A DNA stretch of 64,000 nucleotides from JAXLYX01 sp046351215 (lineage in GTDB: Bacteria; Myxococcota_A; Polyangia; Polyangiales; Houyiibacteriaceae), in contig JAXLYX010000009.1 in NCBI GenBank assembly GCA_046351215.1, forward strand, positions 62,001 to 126,000. The letters run 5' to 3'. Shown here in pieces: positions 1 to 8,621 of this stretch. The notes under the pieces were generated by a model, which searched no databases, had not been told where the DNA came from, and worked only from the letters and a program-made list of their open reading frames with translations. The position numbers and the translations under genes are program-made. Numbering within the stretch: the first letter of the stretch is position 1; each line of letters opens with the position of its first letter.

Positions 1-126
1 TGTCGCGACGTCGAGCTCCGGCGACGTCGCATGCCCGGCCCGGCCGCGAAAGCGACCGGGCTGCTTCTTTCCGTCGAGACACGGGCGGCGCCGAGGTGCG
101 CCGCGGCCTCGAGAGAGGGCGGCGCC
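1..126. other. Window-edge non-coding stretch
   Basis: No convincing gene. A stem GCCCGG / CCGGGC (with CGCGAAAGCG inside) between about 34 and 59 followed by CTGCTTCTTTCC could be a terminator for a + strand gene ending before the window. Confidence 0.3.
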
Positions 127-1029
127 TCAGTCCTCGGCGGCCTCGCGCGAGGTCCGGAAGCGGCGTGCGCCCACGACGGCCGCGGCGACTGCCACGAGCA
201 ACGCGGCGAGCGGACTCGGACGCTCGCCCGGGCTCGCGGAGCAACGACCGCTCTTGGTGCTCGTGCTGGTCGAGCAATCGAGCGCGAGACCGTGCCGAGG
301 CGTGGGATCGCACGAGGAGGGAAGGTTTCCCGGCGGGTACGCGGCGCAGAGGCCCGCGACGTCGTCGGCCTCGAGGGTGCGCTTCGTCATCTCTCCGCGC
401 GGCGCCTCGTAGTACATCGTCGAGCTCGTGTCGGCCGAATGCGCGAGGCCGAGGAAATGGCCCGCCTCGTGCGTGACCACGTTCACCACGTCGACGGCGC
501 GGTACCCGCCGACGAGGGGGCAACCCGTCGCCGGACAGACGCGGTAGGGGCGCTGCTGATCGTTCAGCAGCATGTCGGCATCGAGGATCTCGCCCGTGTC
601 CGTGTTGTGCCAGACGGTGGTGATCGCGTACGCGTTCGTCGGGTACATGCGCGCCGCGAAGTCGTTCACGAAGGCGATCGTGTTCACGTTGCCGCTCTTC
701 GTGTGGTACTGGGCGTCCTGGCAGTGCGCGAAGGACGAGGTCTCGGAGATCACGAAGCCCGTCGCCTGCCCGTTGCACCGCACCTGCATCCAGGCGTCGA
801 AGCTGGCCCCGAGCACCGGCTGGAGGTCGGCGGCCGTGAGGTCGGTCGAGCCGCGATCGTCGATCGAATAGGAGAGGCAACGCTGCTGCCACGCGAGCGG
901 CGTGCCTGCCGTGATGCAGTCCGAGGGATTCGCCGGCACGTCCTGGCTCGTCGTCATGCGGCACCAGGCGGAGGCGCTCGCGGGGGCGGCGAGCGTCGCG
1001 AGCAGGCAGGGGAGGGCGAGGCGCTTCAT
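127..1029 (-). CDS. Secreted matrixin-type zinc metalloprotease with MYXO-CTERM-like tail
   Basis: A 300-residue protein. Residues 1-21 form a signal peptide ending ASASA. The zinc site HEAGHFLGLAH at 187-197 is the metzincin HExxHxxGxxH signature, and Met205 in STMYYEA is a plausible Met-turn, so the protein is probably an extracellular or surface zinc endopeptidase of the matrixin type (M10/M12 clan). Several Cys residues suggest disulfides. The C-terminus has a Cys (RCSASPG, about 263), a hydrophobic helix at about 273-288 and a basic RRFR end, like the MYXO-CTERM surface-sorting signal of myxobacteria. The ATG at 1029 overlaps the upstream gene's TGA as ATGA, so the two genes are co-transcribed and probably translationally coupled. 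Substrate unknown. Confidence 0.85.
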   Translation of the reverse strand: MKRLALPCLLATLAAPASASAWCRMTTSQDVPANPSDCITAGTPLAWQQRCLSYSIDDRGSTDLTAADLQPVLGASFDAWMQVRCNGQATGFVISETSSFAHCQDAQYHTKSGNVNTIAFVNDFAARMYPTNAYAITTVWHNTDTGEILDADMLLNDQQRPYRVCPATGCPLVGGYRAVDVVNVVTHEAGHFLGLAHSADTSSTMYYEAPRGEMTKRTLEADDVAGLCAAYPPGNLPSSCDPTPRHGLALDCSTSTSTKSGRCSASPGERPSPLAALLVAVAAAVVGARRFRTSREAAED

Positions 1030-1613
1030 CGGCGAGCCTCCCGCGCGACGAGGCCGCGGATCTCGACGAGCACGTCCTCGAGGTCGCGCGGATGCATGAG
1101 CGCGGGAGCGCTGCGGAGCAGCTGCCCCGACGCGGAGCGCTGCACCAGGGCGAGCCCGTGACCGCCGGGCTCCACCATGCGCCGGCCGCCCCTCGACTCG
1201 ATGCGCATGACGCCCTGCGAGAGGCCGGAGGGCACGAGATAGCCGGTCTCCGCATGCCGCTCCGCGAAGACCAGGTGGGCAGCGCCCGTCTGGAAGCGCG
1301 GTGCGCCCTCGACCCGCATGCCCACGCCGTCCACCGAGCCGCCGAGGCAGACCACCTCGAGGGCCTGGCCACGCCGGCCGTCGCCCTTCGGCGCCGTCTC
1401 GATCTCGAGCGTGACGTCCGTCACGATCCGGCCGGGACCGTCCCAGCGGGAGCGCTGCGCGACCGCGGTGGCCACGACCACGTGCTCGCTCGCGTGCACC
1501 AGCGTCTCGAGGCTCATCGCCTCGACGACGGAAGCCAGGGCGGGTCGGGTCGCCGAGGCGACGAGCGCGAGGCCGGCGGCGAGAAGGAAGAGGCGGCGGA
1601 GCATCTCCGACAT
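1026..1613 (-). CDS. Secreted protein of unknown function coupled to the matrixin protease
   Basis: A 195-residue protein with a signal peptide (MSEMLRRLFLLAAGLALVASA, cleavage near ALA-S). The mature part begins VVEAMSLETLVHASEHVVV and looks like a compact beta-rich domain. I recognise no catalytic motif. Its stop overlaps the metalloprotease start by 4 bases. In myxobacteria small secreted proteins often sit directly before matrixins; a chaperone, inhibitor or partner role is inference only. I chose the ATG at 1613 over an open extension upstream because the signal peptide starts there; the alternative ATG at 1604 (MLRRLF) is also possible. Confidence 0.6.
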   Translation of the reverse strand: MSEMLRRLFLLAAGLALVASATRPALASVVEAMSLETLVHASEHVVVATAVAQRSRWDGPGRIVTDVTLEIETAPKGDGRRGQALEVVCLGGSVDGVGMRVEGAPRFQTGAAHLVFAERHAETGYLVPSGLSQGVMRIESRGGRRMVEPGGHGLALVQRSASGQLLRSAPALMHPRDLEDVLVEIRGLVAREARR

Positions 1614-1714
1614 CGTGGGCAGCCGGTCGCCCGGCGTCAACGCATCCGGCCGACGGCCGAGGTCCTCCGGCACGTTGACGCGCGGGCGCCCAGGTCAGTA
1701 GAACACCCGCCATC
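1614..1714. promoter_or_regulatory. Divergent promoter region between the secreted-protein operon and tatT
   Basis: On the + strand TTGACG (1675-1680) is followed after 18 bases by TAGAAC (1699-1704), a reasonable sigma70-type promoter for the gene starting at 1715. On the - strand a TTGACG lies at 1640-1635, but I see no matching -10 box before the ATG at 1613. Confidence 0.4.
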
Positions 1715-2647
1715 ATGCTCCACGTCCTCCGCTCGCCCCTCCGCGCGCTGCTCCTCGGGCTCCTCCTCCTGCCCTCGCTCGCGGGCTGCGACTCGGCCCG
1801 GATCGCGGCGCGCTCGTCGGCCCGGATCGCCCGCCGCGCCGCTCCGGGCGTGGAGCAGCTCTGGGATTGGGAGCTCGCCGGCGACGCGATGCCGAGCACG
1901 ATCATGCAGCTCGAGGCGATGTGCCGCGTCGATCCGGACAACGACGAGCTCGTGCTCCGGCTCGCGCGCACCTACGTCGGCTACGCGTACGGTTGGGTCG
2001 AGGATCGCGCCGATCAGCTCGAGCTCGAGGGGAACTACTCCGGCGGCGACGAGCAGCGCAGGCGCGCGAAGTACATGTACCTGCGTGCCAAGGACCTCGG
2101 CCTCTACCTCGTCCGCGACCGCGAGGACGGCCTCGATCGCGCGATGAGCCAGGGCGAGGCGGCCCTCGAGCGCTGGCTCGCCGCTTCGTTCGACGACGAG
2201 GACGACGCGCCGCTCCTCTTCTGGACGGGCTCGGCCTGGGCCTCGTACATCGGAGCCTCGCGCGACGACATGTCGGCCGCCGCCGATCTCCCCTACGCCC
2301 GCGCGTTCGTTCGCCGCTCGGTCGCGCTCGATCCCGAGTACCAGAACTACGCCGGCACGGCGACGCTCGGCGCGATCGAGGCGTCGATCGCCGACGGAGA
2401 TCTCGAGGCGTCGAAGCGGCTCTTCGACCAGGCGCTCGAGCGCACGCAGCGCCGCGCCCTGCCGGTCCTCGTCAACATGGCGAACACCTACGCCGTGCAG
2501 ACCCAGGATCGCGCCCTCTACGTCGCGCTGCTCCGCGAGGCGCTCGAGGCGGGCGACGTCCTGCCCGAAGCCCGTCTGATGAACCGCGTCGCGAAGCGAC
2601 GGGCGGCCCGCTACCTCCGCCAGGTCGACACCCGCTTCCCGCAATGA
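1715..2647 (+). CDS. TatT-like lipoprotein (TRAP-transporter-associated helical repeat protein)
   Basis: A 310-residue lipoprotein: signal peptide with lipobox LAGC (Cys at about 25), then an all-helical body typical of the TatT family, the trimeric TPR-like partner of a periplasmic substrate-binding protein described first in Treponema (Tp0956/Tp0957). The matching solute-binding protein follows 162 bases downstream, which supports the call. TatT is thought to bind the loaded P protein at the membrane, perhaps for a hydrophobic ligand. No DctQ/DctM membrane subunits follow; the next gene is fusA. The ATG at 1715 precedes a good signal peptide. Confidence 0.8.
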   Translation: MLHVLRSPLRALLLGLLLLPSLAGCDSARIAARSSARIARRAAPGVEQLWDWELAGDAMPSTIMQLEAMCRVDPDNDELVLRLARTYVGYAYGWVEDRADQLELEGNYSGGDEQRRRAKYMYLRAKDLGLYLVRDREDGLDRAMSQGEAALERWLAASFDDEDDAPLLFWTGSAWASYIGASRDDMSAAADLPYARAFVRRSVALDPEYQNYAGTATLGAIEASIADGDLEASKRLFDQALERTQRRALPVLVNMANTYAVQTQDRALYVALLREALEAGDVLPEARLMNRVAKRRAARYLRQVDTRFPQ

Positions 2648-2648
2648 C

Positions 2649-2763
2649 CCGGCCCCCGGGGCCGGCTTGCCCGGCCCCCAGGGCGCGCGTACGTCCGGGG
2701 TGAATGTCGGAGGCCCGGGGTGCGTCCGATCGAGCGAGTCCGGGGCCCTCGACGAGGGTCCGG
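2649..2763. terminator. GC-rich hairpins after tatT
   Basis: A 17-base perfect palindrome (CCGGCCCC-C-GGGGCCGG, 2649-2665) starts just after the tatT stop. A second hairpin spans 2740-2763, with CCGG ends and a GCCCTCG/CGAGGGT inner stem. There is no U-run. They may attenuate read-through into the substrate-binding protein gene or stabilise the mRNA. Confidence 0.4.
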
Positions 2764-2809
2764 CCCGGCAGGGCCCGACCCCGAGCATCCCGGATCGAGA
2801 GAGGATGAG

Positions 2810-3820
2810 ATGAACCGTCGCTTCTTGATGATCTCGGTCTTCGCCGCGCTCGCCGCGGCCGTCCTGCCCTGGCCCGCGTCGCGGCCGGCCTCGGCACAGC
2901 AGACCATCACCCTGAAGATCGCGACCCTCGCTCCGGCGAATTCCTCGTGGTTCCGCGTGTTCAACGCGTGGAACCAGAGCCTCCAGCAGGCGACCCAGAA
3001 CCAGGTCTCCCTGCAGTTCGTCTCGCGCGGACGGACGGCCGACGAGCGCGAGTTCGTGACCGGGATGCAGGGCACGACGTACGACGGCGCGGTCCTCACG
3101 GCGAACGGCCTCGGCATCGCCGCGCCCGCCTCGCTCGGCCTCGCGTTGCCCGGTCTGGTCACCGAGTACGATCAGCTCGACCGCGTGCGGCAGCGTCTCT
3201 CGGGCGACCTCGACCAGGTCTTCGCCTCGGCGCCGAACGGCGGCTACAAGCTGCTCGGCTGGGCGGACGTCGGCCGTGGCCGCATCTTCGCGAACCAGCC
3301 CGTCACGCGCCCGGCCGTGCTCGCGGGGCGGCCCTTCTGGGCTGGTCGCGACGACCTCGTCGCCGCCGCGCTCGTCTCCGCCGGCAACGCGAGCCGTCAG
3401 CAGACGCCGATGGCGCAGGTCTCCCGCGCGCTCGACGGCGGCCAGATCAACACCGTGTACGCCTCGGCGCTCGCCGTCGTCTCGCTCAACTGGCACTCGC
3501 GGCTCACGCACGTGAGCCAGCAGAGCCTCGGCGTGATCATCGGCGCCACGCTGCTCAAGCAGTCCGCGTTCGATCGCGTACCGCAGCAGCACCGCGCGGC
3601 GCTGCTCGACACCGCTGCGCGCGCCCACCAGGCGCTCGCCCGCACGATCCGGCGCGACGACGATCGAAATCTCCAGACGGCGCTCTCGCGCGGCGTCCAG
3701 CAGTTCGACCTGAACGCGAACCGCGCCGAGTGGGAGCAGCTCACGCAGCGCGCCCGCGCGAGCCTCGTCGGCCGCACGGTGCCGCAGGCGCTCGTGACGA
3801 AGATCCAGAACGCGCGCTGA
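2810..3820 (+). CDS. TRAP-type periplasmic solute-binding protein (DctP/TatP-like)
   Basis: A 336-residue exported protein with a signal peptide (MNRRFLMISVF..., cleavage after SAQ near 27). The mature N-terminus TITLKIATLAPANSSW and the central region DGAVLTANGLG are characteristic of the DctP family of TRAP periplasmic binding proteins. The ATG at 2810 is preceded by GAGAGAGGA, a good ribosome site, so the open extension upstream is not used. With tatT it makes a TatP/TatT pair. The ligand cannot be read; TatP/TatT proteins have been proposed to bind hydrophobic ligands. The missing permease genes mean the membrane part is elsewhere or the pair acts in trafficking rather than import. Confidence 0.85.
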   Translation: MNRRFLMISVFAALAAAVLPWPASRPASAQQTITLKIATLAPANSSWFRVFNAWNQSLQQATQNQVSLQFVSRGRTADEREFVTGMQGTTYDGAVLTANGLGIAAPASLGLALPGLVTEYDQLDRVRQRLSGDLDQVFASAPNGGYKLLGWADVGRGRIFANQPVTRPAVLAGRPFWAGRDDLVAAALVSAGNASRQQTPMAQVSRALDGGQINTVYASALAVVSLNWHSRLTHVSQQSLGVIIGATLLKQSAFDRVPQQHRAALLDTAARAHQALARTIRRDDDRNLQTALSRGVQQFDLNANRAEWEQLTQRARASLVGRTVPQALVTKIQNAR

Positions 3821-4071
3821 GCGCCACCGGGGGACGTCCCGGGGACGGGACGCGCCGCCCGGCGCGATCTCCCGGCCGGCGTCCGAGGCGAAACCCTCGC
3901 ACGCCGGCCGATTCGTCCGTGATATGATGCACTTGGTGGTCGAACCGTCTCCCCGGGCGCGCGGGAGCGGCCGAGCCGACCACCCACCTCGGCCGACCTT
4001 TCGGAGCCCGTCGGGTTGCGAATCGGCCCCGGATCACGTAGTTAGCGCGGCCTTCTCGCGAGCAGAGACCC
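3821..4071 (+). promoter_or_regulatory. fusA upstream region
   Basis: This 251-base non-coding stretch carries a good -10 box TATGAT at 3923-3928 without a convincing -35, and a weaker TAGTTA at 4039-4044. The leader from the first would be about 135 bases. I see no riboswitch-like fold by eye. Confidence 0.4.
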
Positions 4072-6162
4072 ATGCACGACCTGACGAAGCAACGCAACAT
4101 CGGCATCTTCGCGCACGTGGACGCCGGCAAGACCACGACCACCGAGCGCATCCTCAAGCTCACCGGCAAGATCCACAAGCTGGGCGAGGTGCACGACGGT
4201 GCGGCCACGACCGACTTCATGGTGCAGGAGCAGGAGCGCGGCATCACCATCCAGTCCGCCGCGACGACGTGCTTCTGGAAGGATCACCGCTTCAACATCA
4301 TCGACACCCCGGGCCACGTCGACTTCACGATCGAGGTCTACCGCTCGCTGAAGGTGCTCGACGGCGGCATCGGCGTGTTCTGCGGCTCCGGCGGCGTCGA
4401 GCCCCAGTCCGAGACGAACTGGCGCTACGCGAACGACTCCAAGGTCTCGCGCATCATCTACGTCAACAAGCTCGACCGTCTGGGCGCGGACTTCTACCGC
4501 GTCGTCGAGCAGGTCAAGAACATCCTCGGCGCGAAGCCGCTCGTCATGGTGCTCCCGATCGGCACCGAGGCGGACTTCGTCGGCGTCGTCGACCTGCTCA
4601 CGCGTCAGGCGTACGTCTGGGACGACTCCGGCCTGCCGGAGAACTTCAAGATCCTCCCGGTTCCCGCGGACATGACCGAGAAGGTCGAGAAGTACCGCGC
4701 CGACCTCATCGAGATGGCGGTCGAGCAGGACGACGAGGTCCTCGAGAAGTACCTCGAGGGCGTCGAGCCGGACATCGACACCATCAAGAAGTGCATCCGC
4801 AAGGGCACGATCAACCTCTCGTTCTTCCCGACGTACGCGGGCTCGTCCTTCAAGAACAAGGGCGTGCAGAACGTCCTCGACGCCGTCGTCGACTACCTGC
4901 CGAACCCGACCGAGGTCCCGCCGCAGCCGGAGACCGACATCGAGGGCAACCCGACGGGCAAGTTCGCGATCGTCGATCCGAGCGGCCCGGTCCGCGCGCT
5001 CGCGTTCAAGATCATGGACGACCGCTACGGCGCCCTGACCTTCACGCGCATCTACTCGGGCAAGCTCGTCAAGGGCATGTCGCTGCTCAACACGGCGACC
5101 GGCAAGACCGAGCGCATCGGCCGCATGGTCGAGATGCACGCGAACGACCGCACCCTCATCGAGGAGGCGCAGGCGGGTGACATCGTCGCGCTCGTCGGTC
5201 TCAAGGACGTCAAGACGGGCCACACGCTCTGCGACGAGAACGATCCGGCCACGCTCGAGCCGATGGTCTTCCCGGCGCCCGTCATCTCCCTCGCCGTCTC
5301 GGCGAAGGACAAGGCGAACCAGGAGAAGCTCGGTAACGCGCTCGGCAAGCTCGTCTCCGAGGACCCCTCGTTCCACGTCGAGGTCGACCGCGAGTCGGGC
5401 GAGACCATCCTCATGGGCATGGGCGAGCTCCACCTCGACATCAAGGTCGACATCCTCCGCCGCACCTACGGCGTCGAGGTCGAGGTGGGCAAGCCGCAGG
5501 TCGCCTACCGCGAGACCATCACCAAGGCCGTTCAGGACGGCTACACGCACAAGAAGCAGACCGGTGGCTCCGGCCAGTACGCCAAGATCGACTACACGAT
5601 CGAGCCGGGCGAGCCGGGCTCGGGCTTCCAGTTCGTGGCGGGCGTCGTCGGTGGCTCGGTTCCGAAGGAGTTCATCCCGGCCGTCGAGAAGGGCTTCAAG
5701 GTCTCGGTCGAGAAGGGCGTCCTCGCGGGCTACCCGCTCATCGACACCAAGGTCACCCTCACCGACGGTGGCTTCCACGCGGTCGACTCGTCGCAGATCG
5801 CCTTCGAGGTCGCGGCGAAGGCCGCCTACCGCCAGACCGTGCCCAAGTGCGGTCCCCAGCTCCTCGAGCCGATCATGAAGGTCGACGTCTACGTTCCGGA
5901 CGCGAACGTCGGCGACGTCATCGGCGATCTCAACCGTCGCCGCGGCATGATCAAGAGCCAGGACTCCACGCCGACCGGCGTCCGCATCAAGGCGGATTGC
6001 CCGCTCAGCGAGATGTTCGGCTACATCGGCGACCTCCGCTCGACCACCTCGGGTCGTGGCCAGTTCTCCATGGAGTTCAGCCACTACCAGCCGTGCTCGG
6101 CGAGCACGACCGAGGCCGTCATCGCCGCCGCCAAGGCGCGCGAGGAAGCCCGCCGCAAGTGA
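4072..6162 (+). CDS. fusA: Elongation factor G
   Basis: A 696-residue translational GTPase that drives ribosomal translocation in the cytoplasm. G1 is AHVDAGKTTTTER at 15-27, switch I contains EQERGITIQSAATT, G3 is DTPGHVDFT, G4 is VNKLDRLGADF. Domains II-V follow at normal length, with the domain IV loop and the C-terminal SEMFGYIGDLRSTTSGRGQFS motif of domain V. It stands alone, not in a str operon with rpsL, rpsG and tuf, so it may be a second EF-G copy; the small deviations from the usual G1 (AHIDAGK) and switch I do not impair function. The codon use is very biased, as in highly expressed genes. Confidence 0.93.
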   Translation: MHDLTKQRNIGIFAHVDAGKTTTTERILKLTGKIHKLGEVHDGAATTDFMVQEQERGITIQSAATTCFWKDHRFNIIDTPGHVDFTIEVYRSLKVLDGGIGVFCGSGGVEPQSETNWRYANDSKVSRIIYVNKLDRLGADFYRVVEQVKNILGAKPLVMVLPIGTEADFVGVVDLLTRQAYVWDDSGLPENFKILPVPADMTEKVEKYRADLIEMAVEQDDEVLEKYLEGVEPDIDTIKKCIRKGTINLSFFPTYAGSSFKNKGVQNVLDAVVDYLPNPTEVPPQPETDIEGNPTGKFAIVDPSGPVRALAFKIMDDRYGALTFTRIYSGKLVKGMSLLNTATGKTERIGRMVEMHANDRTLIEEAQAGDIVALVGLKDVKTGHTLCDENDPATLEPMVFPAPVISLAVSAKDKANQEKLGNALGKLVSEDPSFHVEVDRESGETILMGMGELHLDIKVDILRRTYGVEVEVGKPQVAYRETITKAVQDGYTHKKQTGGSGQYAKIDYTIEPGEPGSGFQFVAGVVGGSVPKEFIPAVEKGFKVSVEKGVLAGYPLIDTKVTLTDGGFHAVDSSQIAFEVAAKAAYRQTVPKCGPQLLEPIMKVDVYVPDANVGDVIGDLNRRRGMIKSQDSTPTGVRIKADCPLSEMFGYIGDLRSTTSGRGQFSMEFSHYQPCSASTTEAVIAAAKAREEARRK

Positions 6163-6195
6163 GTCGGCGGCCGGGGTAGCTCCTCGGTCCACGGA

Positions 6196-6228
6196 ACGCG
6201 CCGCACCCTCCTCCGAGGGGCGGCGCGT
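6196..6228 (+). terminator. Strong hairpin after fusA
   Basis: The stem ACGCGCCGC / GCGGCGCGT continues, after a one-base bulge, into CCCTC / GAGGG with a CTCC loop: 14 pairs in all. It lies 34 bases past the fusA stop. It lacks a clean U-run (CGCCGTTTC follows). Confidence 0.6.
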
Positions 6229-6368
6229 CGCCGTTTCGGGCGGCCGTGTCGAGCGATCGAGGGGCCCGGAGCCGACGGTGCCCGTGACGCCGCCTCCGCC
6301 TGCGAGCCATCGTCCGTAAGGGCGAGATCGCTTCGCGACTTCCCGCTCCGACTGGGCATACTCGGAGG

Positions 6369-6791
6369 GTGAGCTTCGTCCGCGCCCCCGAGTCGCCCGC
6401 TTCGCTCCCGCCCGCCCAGAGAGAGCTCTGGGAGCGGGTCGAGGGGTTCTGGCAGCTCCTGGTGCGCGGCGAGTGGGCCGCGATCGGCGAGGCGATCCAT
6501 CCACGCTACGTCGGCTGGGTCACGGGCAGCGAATCGCCCCACGATCGCTCGGACGCGCTCCGGTCGGTCGCGGACGCGGACTCGCGCGTGGTCTCCTACT
6601 CCCTCGATCCGAAGAGCGTCGAGCTCTACGACGACGAGGTCGGGATCGCCCACTACGCCTACCGCGCCGATGTCGTCTCGCGCGCGGGCGAGCAGCGGGA
6701 GCTCCGCGGACGCTGGACGGAGATCTACCTCCGCCAGGACGGGCATTGGCTGCTCGTCGGGGTCAGCGGAGGGCCGTCGGCCGCCGGCTAG
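6369..6791 (+). CDS. SnoaL/NTF2-like (DUF4440-type) small protein
   Basis: A 140-residue single-domain protein. The N-terminal helix (ELWERVEGFWQLL), the mid-region HPRYVGW, and the C-terminal strands (RGRWTEIYLRQDGHWLLVGV) match the cone-shaped NTF2-like fold of SnoaL/DUF4440 proteins, many of which bind small molecules or act as isomerases or dimerisation modules. No signal peptide. The GTG start lies exactly 6 bases after CATACT (6357-6362), suggesting a leaderless transcript; the GGAGG just before the GTG is too close to serve as a ribosome site. Function cannot be assigned. Confidence 0.7.
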   Translation: MSFVRAPESPASLPPAQRELWERVEGFWQLLVRGEWAAIGEAIHPRYVGWVTGSESPHDRSDALRSVADADSRVVSYSLDPKSVELYDDEVGIAHYAYRADVVSRAGEQRELRGRWTEIYLRQDGHWLLVGVSGGPSAAG

Positions 6792-6821
6792 CGGGGCGCC
6801 CGGAGCGGAAGGCCGGAGGGC

Positions 6822-7397
6822 TCAGCGCCGGGGGCTGGGCGGCTTCTGCACGACGAAGCGCAGGTTCGCGAACTCGCACTGGCCGACCGTGTACATGATC
6901 TCGGAGATCGTGCGGTACGGAGTGCGGCGGTCGGCGACGATCTGGACCTCGCCGGTGAACGGACGCGCGGGGTTGCGGGCGGCGATCGCCTTCTTCAGGT
7001 CGCGGACCCGGCCCATCTCGCGGAAGAGGGGCATGATCAGGAAGCCGTTCGCGCCGCCCTGCTTCTGGCTCGGATCGACGACGCCGTTGCGGAGCTGCAC
7101 GATCTGACGGCCGTCGACGAGGATCGCGTTGCGCGAGACCTGGACCGGCACAGCGCTCTGGAGCTGGGCGTCGGAGACCGAGTAGGGGATCTTCAGCTCG
7201 GAGCTCTCGGTGACCACCGCGGCCGTCCCGGAGGCGAACTGCATCACCATGAAGACGAGCAGGATCGTCATCATGTCCATCATCGGATAGATGTTCAGAC
7301 CCGTGTGCTCGTGCTCGGGGTGCTTGCGGAGACGGCGACGGATGGCCGCCTTCACCTGACCCATCGATGCATGCGGAACGTTGTCAGCCTCGGACAT
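6822..7397 (-). CDS. ExbD/TolR family proton-channel subunit (third gene of left motor set)
   Basis: A 191-residue inner-membrane protein: short cytoplasmic N-terminus, one transmembrane helix (about 37-58) with the essential Asp in IYPMMDMMTILLVFM, and a periplasmic domain ending VGQCEFANLRFVVQ. ExbD/TolR subunits form a proton channel with an ExbB/TolQ pentamer that powers work in the envelope. It is the last gene of the - strand set ExbB-ExbD-ExbD, 25 bases after the previous stop. The periplasmic domain is longer than usual because of an insert around GVVDPSQKQGGANG. Confidence 0.88.
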   Translation of the reverse strand: MSEADNVPHASMGQVKAAIRRRLRKHPEHEHTGLNIYPMMDMMTILLVFMVMQFASGTAAVVTESSELKIPYSVSDAQLQSAVPVQVSRNAILVDGRQIVQLRNGVVDPSQKQGGANGFLIMPLFREMGRVRDLKKAIAARNPARPFTGEVQIVADRRTPYRTISEIMYTVGQCEFANLRFVVQKPPSPRR

Positions 7398-7422
7398 CGA
7401 TCGCTCCGAACCCGCGCGTGCC

Positions 7423-7977
7423 TCAGCGCACGCCGGCCGAGAGAAGAACTTCGGGGAAGAGCTCGTCCGAGCCCTTGTTGCGGACGGCGTCCATCGCGAA
7501 GATGACCTGCTGGAACTCGACCTGCGGGTCGGCGCTGACCGTCACGCGGGTCTCGTCCGGGAAGCGCTGCTTGATGCGCGAGACGCACTCCGTGAGACCG
7601 TTCCAGTCGTACTCGTTCGCGCGGCGGACCGGGACCGTGATCACGCGGCCCGTCGCCGTCGAGGTGCAGCCCGGGGCGAGCTTCGCTCCCGAGCCGCTCA
7701 CGATGACGCCTTCGCGCGCGACCGTGATGTTGAGGTTCAGCGTCGCCTCGGCGCCCGCCTGACCTCGCCCGCCCCGACCGAGGGTCGGCAGGTTCGCTTC
7801 CACCTGGGAGAAGAAGGCGATCGTCGTGATCGACATCAGAAGGAACATGATGAGGTTCACGACGATGTCGAGGAACGGGACGATGTTGAGCTCGTCCGAC
7901 GCCTCGGCGACGTCGAGCTCGTGGTACTTCGACTTCTTCTTGATGTAGGCGCGCTGAGCGGGCGAGAACTCGGCCAT
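7423..7977 (-). CDS. ExbD/TolR family proton-channel subunit (second gene of left motor set)
   Basis: A 184-residue protein with one membrane helix containing the channel Asp (NIVPFLDIVVNLIMFLLM, about 32-49) and a periplasmic domain (VTVSADPQVEFQQVIFAMDAVR) that matches the ExbD fold. The chosen ATG at 7977 (MAEFSPAQRAYIKKKS) lies 11 bases after the ExbB stop; the open frame extends further upstream but only as antisense-like sequence inside exbB. It contains two Cys in the periplasmic domain (APGC, ECVSR) that could form a disulfide. Confidence 0.9.
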   Translation of the reverse strand: MAEFSPAQRAYIKKKSKYHELDVAEASDELNIVPFLDIVVNLIMFLLMSITTIAFFSQVEANLPTLGRGGRGQAGAEATLNLNITVAREGVIVSGSGAKLAPGCTSTATGRVITVPVRRANEYDWNGLTECVSRIKQRFPDETRVTVSADPQVEFQQVIFAMDAVRNKGSDELFPEVLLSAGVR

Positions 7978-7988
7978 CGCTTGGGCCC

Positions 7989-8621
7989 TCAGCCGCCGGT
8001 GCGACGCAGGGTGAGGAGATTCTCGAGCTGCATCACGGAGCGCTCGAGGTCGAGCTTGTGGCGCTTCGACATCGTGCTCAGCACGAGGTGGAAGATCATG
8101 CAGGTCACGGCGATGAGGAGGCCGAGGAAGGTGTTCCACATGGCCTCGGCGATACCGGCCGAGAGGATCGACGTCTTCTGCGCCGGATCCTGGATGAGAC
8201 CGACGGCCTGGAAGGCGCGGATCAGACCGCGGATGGTTCCGAGGAGGCCGATGAGGGTGGCGATGTTCGCCAGCGTCCAGAGCCAGGGCGTGCGCTTCTC
8301 GAGGTCGGGGACGACCTCGGCCATCTTCTCCTCCATGGAGGCGATGACGATCTCCTCGCCGCGGCTCATCTGGGTGAGGCCCGACTTGATGACCTGGAGG
8401 AGCGGGAGCGGAGCCGCCTCGCAGAGCTTCACGGCGCGGTCCACGTTGCCGGCCTGAACCAGCTTGCGGATCTGGGCCATGAACTCACCGCTGTTCACCT
8501 TGTAGCGGGTGAAGATGAAGACGAACCGCTCCGTGATGATGGCCAACGAGAGCGCGAGGACCGCGATGTTGATGAACGAGAAGGGGAAACCCTTCAGCAG
8601 TGCGTCCCAGATTTGTTCCAT
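7989..8621 (-). CDS. ExbB/TolQ/MotA family motor subunit (first gene of left motor set)
   Basis: A 210-residue protein with three membrane helices: about 13-33, about 127-150 (the signature TLIGLLGTIRGLIRAF) and about 167-190. It is the pentameric proton-channel partner of the two ExbD proteins that follow. The ATG at 8621 has AAGGAG placed correctly upstream. A long amphipathic cytoplasmic region lies between helices 1 and 2, as in TolQ/AglR. A - strand promoter (TTGACA 8796-8791, TACGGT 8772-8767) lies about 150 bases upstream. Confidence 0.9.
   Translation of the reverse strand: MEQIWDALLKGFPFSFINIAVLALSLAIITERFVFIFTRYKVNSGEFMAQIRKLVQAGNVDRAVKLCEAAPLPLLQVIKSGLTQMSRGEEIVIASMEEKMAEVVPDLEKRTPWLWTLANIATLIGLLGTIRGLIRAFQAVGLIQDPAQKTSILSAGIAEAMWNTFLGLLIAVTCMIFHLVLSTMSKRHKLDLERSVMQLENLLTLRRTGG

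Noticed and set aside
6357..6371. GGAGG directly before the GTG at 6369 as ribosome site
   Set aside because: Spacing is essentially zero, which does not allow start selection; the -10 box 6 bases upstream fits a leaderless start.
4042..6504. An 820-codon open frame on the - strand opposite fusA
   Set aside because: It is Arg/Asp/Val-rich low-complexity sequence of the type produced by reading high-GC genes antisense; no domain and no plausible start signal.
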